Of a stretch of DNA of 5,894 nt, positions 4,868 through 5,894 are shown in pieces. Made by a program: the position numbers and the translations under genes. This DNA is from Bacteroidales bacterium (GTDB lineage: Bacteria > Bacteroidota > Bacteroidia > Bacteroidales > Bacteroidaceae), in assembly GCA_009177185.1 (NCBI GenBank), contig WFMB01000090.1:2556-8449 (forward strand), given 5' to 3'. The notes under the pieces are model-generated. The model ran no database searches. It had not been told where the DNA came from and saw nothing but the letters and a program-made list of their open reading frames with translations. Each line of letters starts with the position of its first letter. The first letter of the stretch is position 1.

Positions 4868-5743
4868 TTACTTGATGATGAGTTTGTCGCTCCCTGCCGC
4901 TTTGAAGCTCATGTCGAGACCTTTGACACTATGGGTCAAGGCACCGAAGGAGATGAAATCCACACCTGCCTTAGCGTAGGGAATCATTGTGTCGAAAGTG
5001 ATGCCACCAGAGGATTCCGTCTCGGCACGACCAGCCACAAGCTTGACAGCCCGTTCGGTGTCTTCAGGGGTGAAGTTGTCGAACATGATGCGGTCACAGC
5101 CTTCGGCAAGGGCTTCTTCCAGCTCTTTCCAATCGCGCACTTCACACTCTATCTTGAGGTCCTTGTTGTGGTCCTTGCAGTACTGCTTGGCACGGGAAAT
5201 AGCGTTGTGGACACCACCACAGAAGTCGATGTGGTTGTCCTTGAGAAGTATCATGTCGAAAAGCCCAATGCGGTGGTTCATGCCACCACCAATCTTGACA
5301 GCCTCCTTTTCGAGCATGCGCATGCCAGGGGTCGTCTTGCGAGTGTCGAGCACACGAGTCTTGGTGCCAGCATCAATGAGGGCTTGCTGATACTTGTGGG
5401 TCATAGTCGCAATACCGCTCATGCGCTGAAGAATGTTGAGCATGAGGCGTTCCGTCTGAAGGAGGCTCTGCTCCTTACCTTTGACGGACATCACGATGTC
5501 GCCAGGCTTCACATGAGCACCATCCTGAATATACACTTCCACCTGCATGGTGGGGTCGAAACGGCGGAACACCTCTTTCGCAATCTCCACACCAGCAAAA
5601 ATGCCTTCTTCCTTGATGAGGAGCTTGCTCTCGCCATAGGCATCAGCTGGAATGCAACACAGCGTTGTATGGTCTCCATCGCCAATATCTTCAGCAAAGG
5701 CGAGGTCGATGAGACGGTCGTTCAGTTCTTCTACGGATAACAT
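4868..5743 (-). CDS. nadC: nicotinate-nucleotide pyrophosphorylase (carboxylating); quinolinate phosphoribosyltransferase
   Basis: NadC converts quinolinate and PRPP to nicotinate mononucleotide, CO2 and pyrophosphate in de novo NAD synthesis, in the cytosol, usually as a dimer or larger oligomer. The 291-residue product is of normal length and has all the blocks I expect. EDIGDGDHTT (18-27) and ERLMLNILQRMSGIAT (98-113) lie in the N-terminal part. DTRKTTPGMRMLEKEAVKIGG (133-153), NHR (156-158) and LLKDNH (166-171) carry the Arg/Lys residues that bind quinolinate and PRPP. CEVRD (200-204), IMFDNF (219-224), ESSGGI and the final GVDFISFGALTHSV phosphate-binding region complete the barrel. The ATG at 5741-5743 gives the usual short N-terminal helix; no clear Shine-Dalgarno sequence precedes it. 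It starts 16 bp after an upstream minus-strand gene and so is probably co-transcribed with it. nadA and nadB are not in the window. Confidence 0.96.
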   Translation of the reverse strand: MLSVEELNDRLIDLAFAEDIGDGDHTTLCCIPADAYGESKLLIKEEGIFAGVEIAKEVFRRFDPTMQVEVYIQDGAHVKPGDIVMSVKGKEQSLLQTERLMLNILQRMSGIATMTHKYQQALIDAGTKTRVLDTRKTTPGMRMLEKEAVKIGGGMNHRIGLFDMILLKDNHIDFCGGVHNAISRAKQYCKDHNKDLKIECEVRDWKELEEALAEGCDRIMFDNFTPEDTERAVKLVAGRAETESSGGITFDTMIPYAKAGVDFISFGALTHSVKGLDMSFKAAGSDKLIIK

Positions 5744-5759
5744 AATCTATATTAGTTGT

Positions 5760-5894
5760 TTAGAACAGCCAAGCAAGGACGAATTTAACACCAAATTTGC
5801 TTTTATCAGAGAAGTCAGAAAGGGAGACATCGTAGTAGAGCGAAGGCTCAAAAGTGAGATGCCTATTGAGAAAGAAGCAGTAGCCAAGCTCAGG
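5760..5894 (-). CDS. probable outer-membrane beta-barrel protein (C-terminal end; gene runs off the right edge)
   Basis: The minus strand is open from the window edge to a TAA at 5760-5762, giving the last 44 residues. They run from PELGYCFFLNRHLTFEPSLY through YDVSLSDFSDKSKFGVKFVL to AWLF. The alternation of hydrophobic and polar residues in two strands (HLTFEPSLYYDVSL and KFGVKFVLAWLF), the short polar turn between them (SDFSDKS), and the terminal Phe after an aromatic strand match the last hairpin of an outer-membrane beta-barrel recognised by BamA. Small barrels of this kind, about 170-250 residues, are common in Bacteroidetes. It lies 16 bp upstream of nadC on the same strand. The stop codon is visible and the frame has coding character, but the subfamily and ligand cannot be told from this fragment. 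Confidence 0.68.
   Translation of the reverse strand, partial: PELGYCFFLNRHLTFEPSLYYDVSLSDFSDKSKFGVKFVLAWLF

Noticed and set aside
4862..5740. 292-codon plus-strand ORF almost exactly opposite nadC
   Set aside because: nadC has every family motif; the mirror frame is a codon-bias shadow with no recognisable features.

Overview
The window looks like chromosomal housekeeping DNA from a Bacteroidetes bacterium, most likely of the Bacteroidales (Prevotella or Bacteroides type). The evidence is lineage-specific: a NusB of about 308 residues with a long N-terminal extension, a DUF5606-type protein, a PUR/DUF3276-type nucleic-acid-binding protein, promoters matching the Bacteroidetes TAnnTTTG -7 box, and near-absence of Shine-Dalgarno sequences. 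The genus is inference.

Layout. At the left edge (1-162, minus) lies the N-terminal part of a PUR/DUF3276 family protein. An AT-rich divergent intergenic region with long T runs (163-421) holds a good promoter for the rightward operon and a weaker candidate for the leftward gene. The rightward operon (422-3872) is nusB, yajC, a YbbR/CdaR-like gene, coaE and a DUF5606 gene, closed by a strong intrinsic terminator at 3929-3972. Next comes a 231-bp region (3973-4203) with no convincing gene except the promoter at its right end, then a Fur-superfamily repressor gene on the plus strand (4204-4629). It converges on nadC (4868-5743, minus) across a spacer with two strong hairpins. At the right edge (5760-5894, minus) is the C-terminal end of a probable outer-membrane beta-barrel protein, 16 bp upstream of nadC.

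How the genes fit together. The nusB operon mixes transcription antitermination (NusB), Sec translocon accessory function (YajC), a membrane-anchored YbbR protein and the last step of coenzyme A synthesis (CoaE); its members are linked by co-transcription rather than by one pathway. nadC is de novo NAD synthesis. The Fur-like regulator has its own promoter, and its target and metal cannot be told from this window.

I found no mobile element, CRISPR array, tRNA/rRNA, defence system or other clearly novel multi-gene system. The items worth a second look are small: leader and overlap micro-ORFs, a palindrome on a promoter box, an unusual coaE start and active-site residue, and the convergent hairpin pair.
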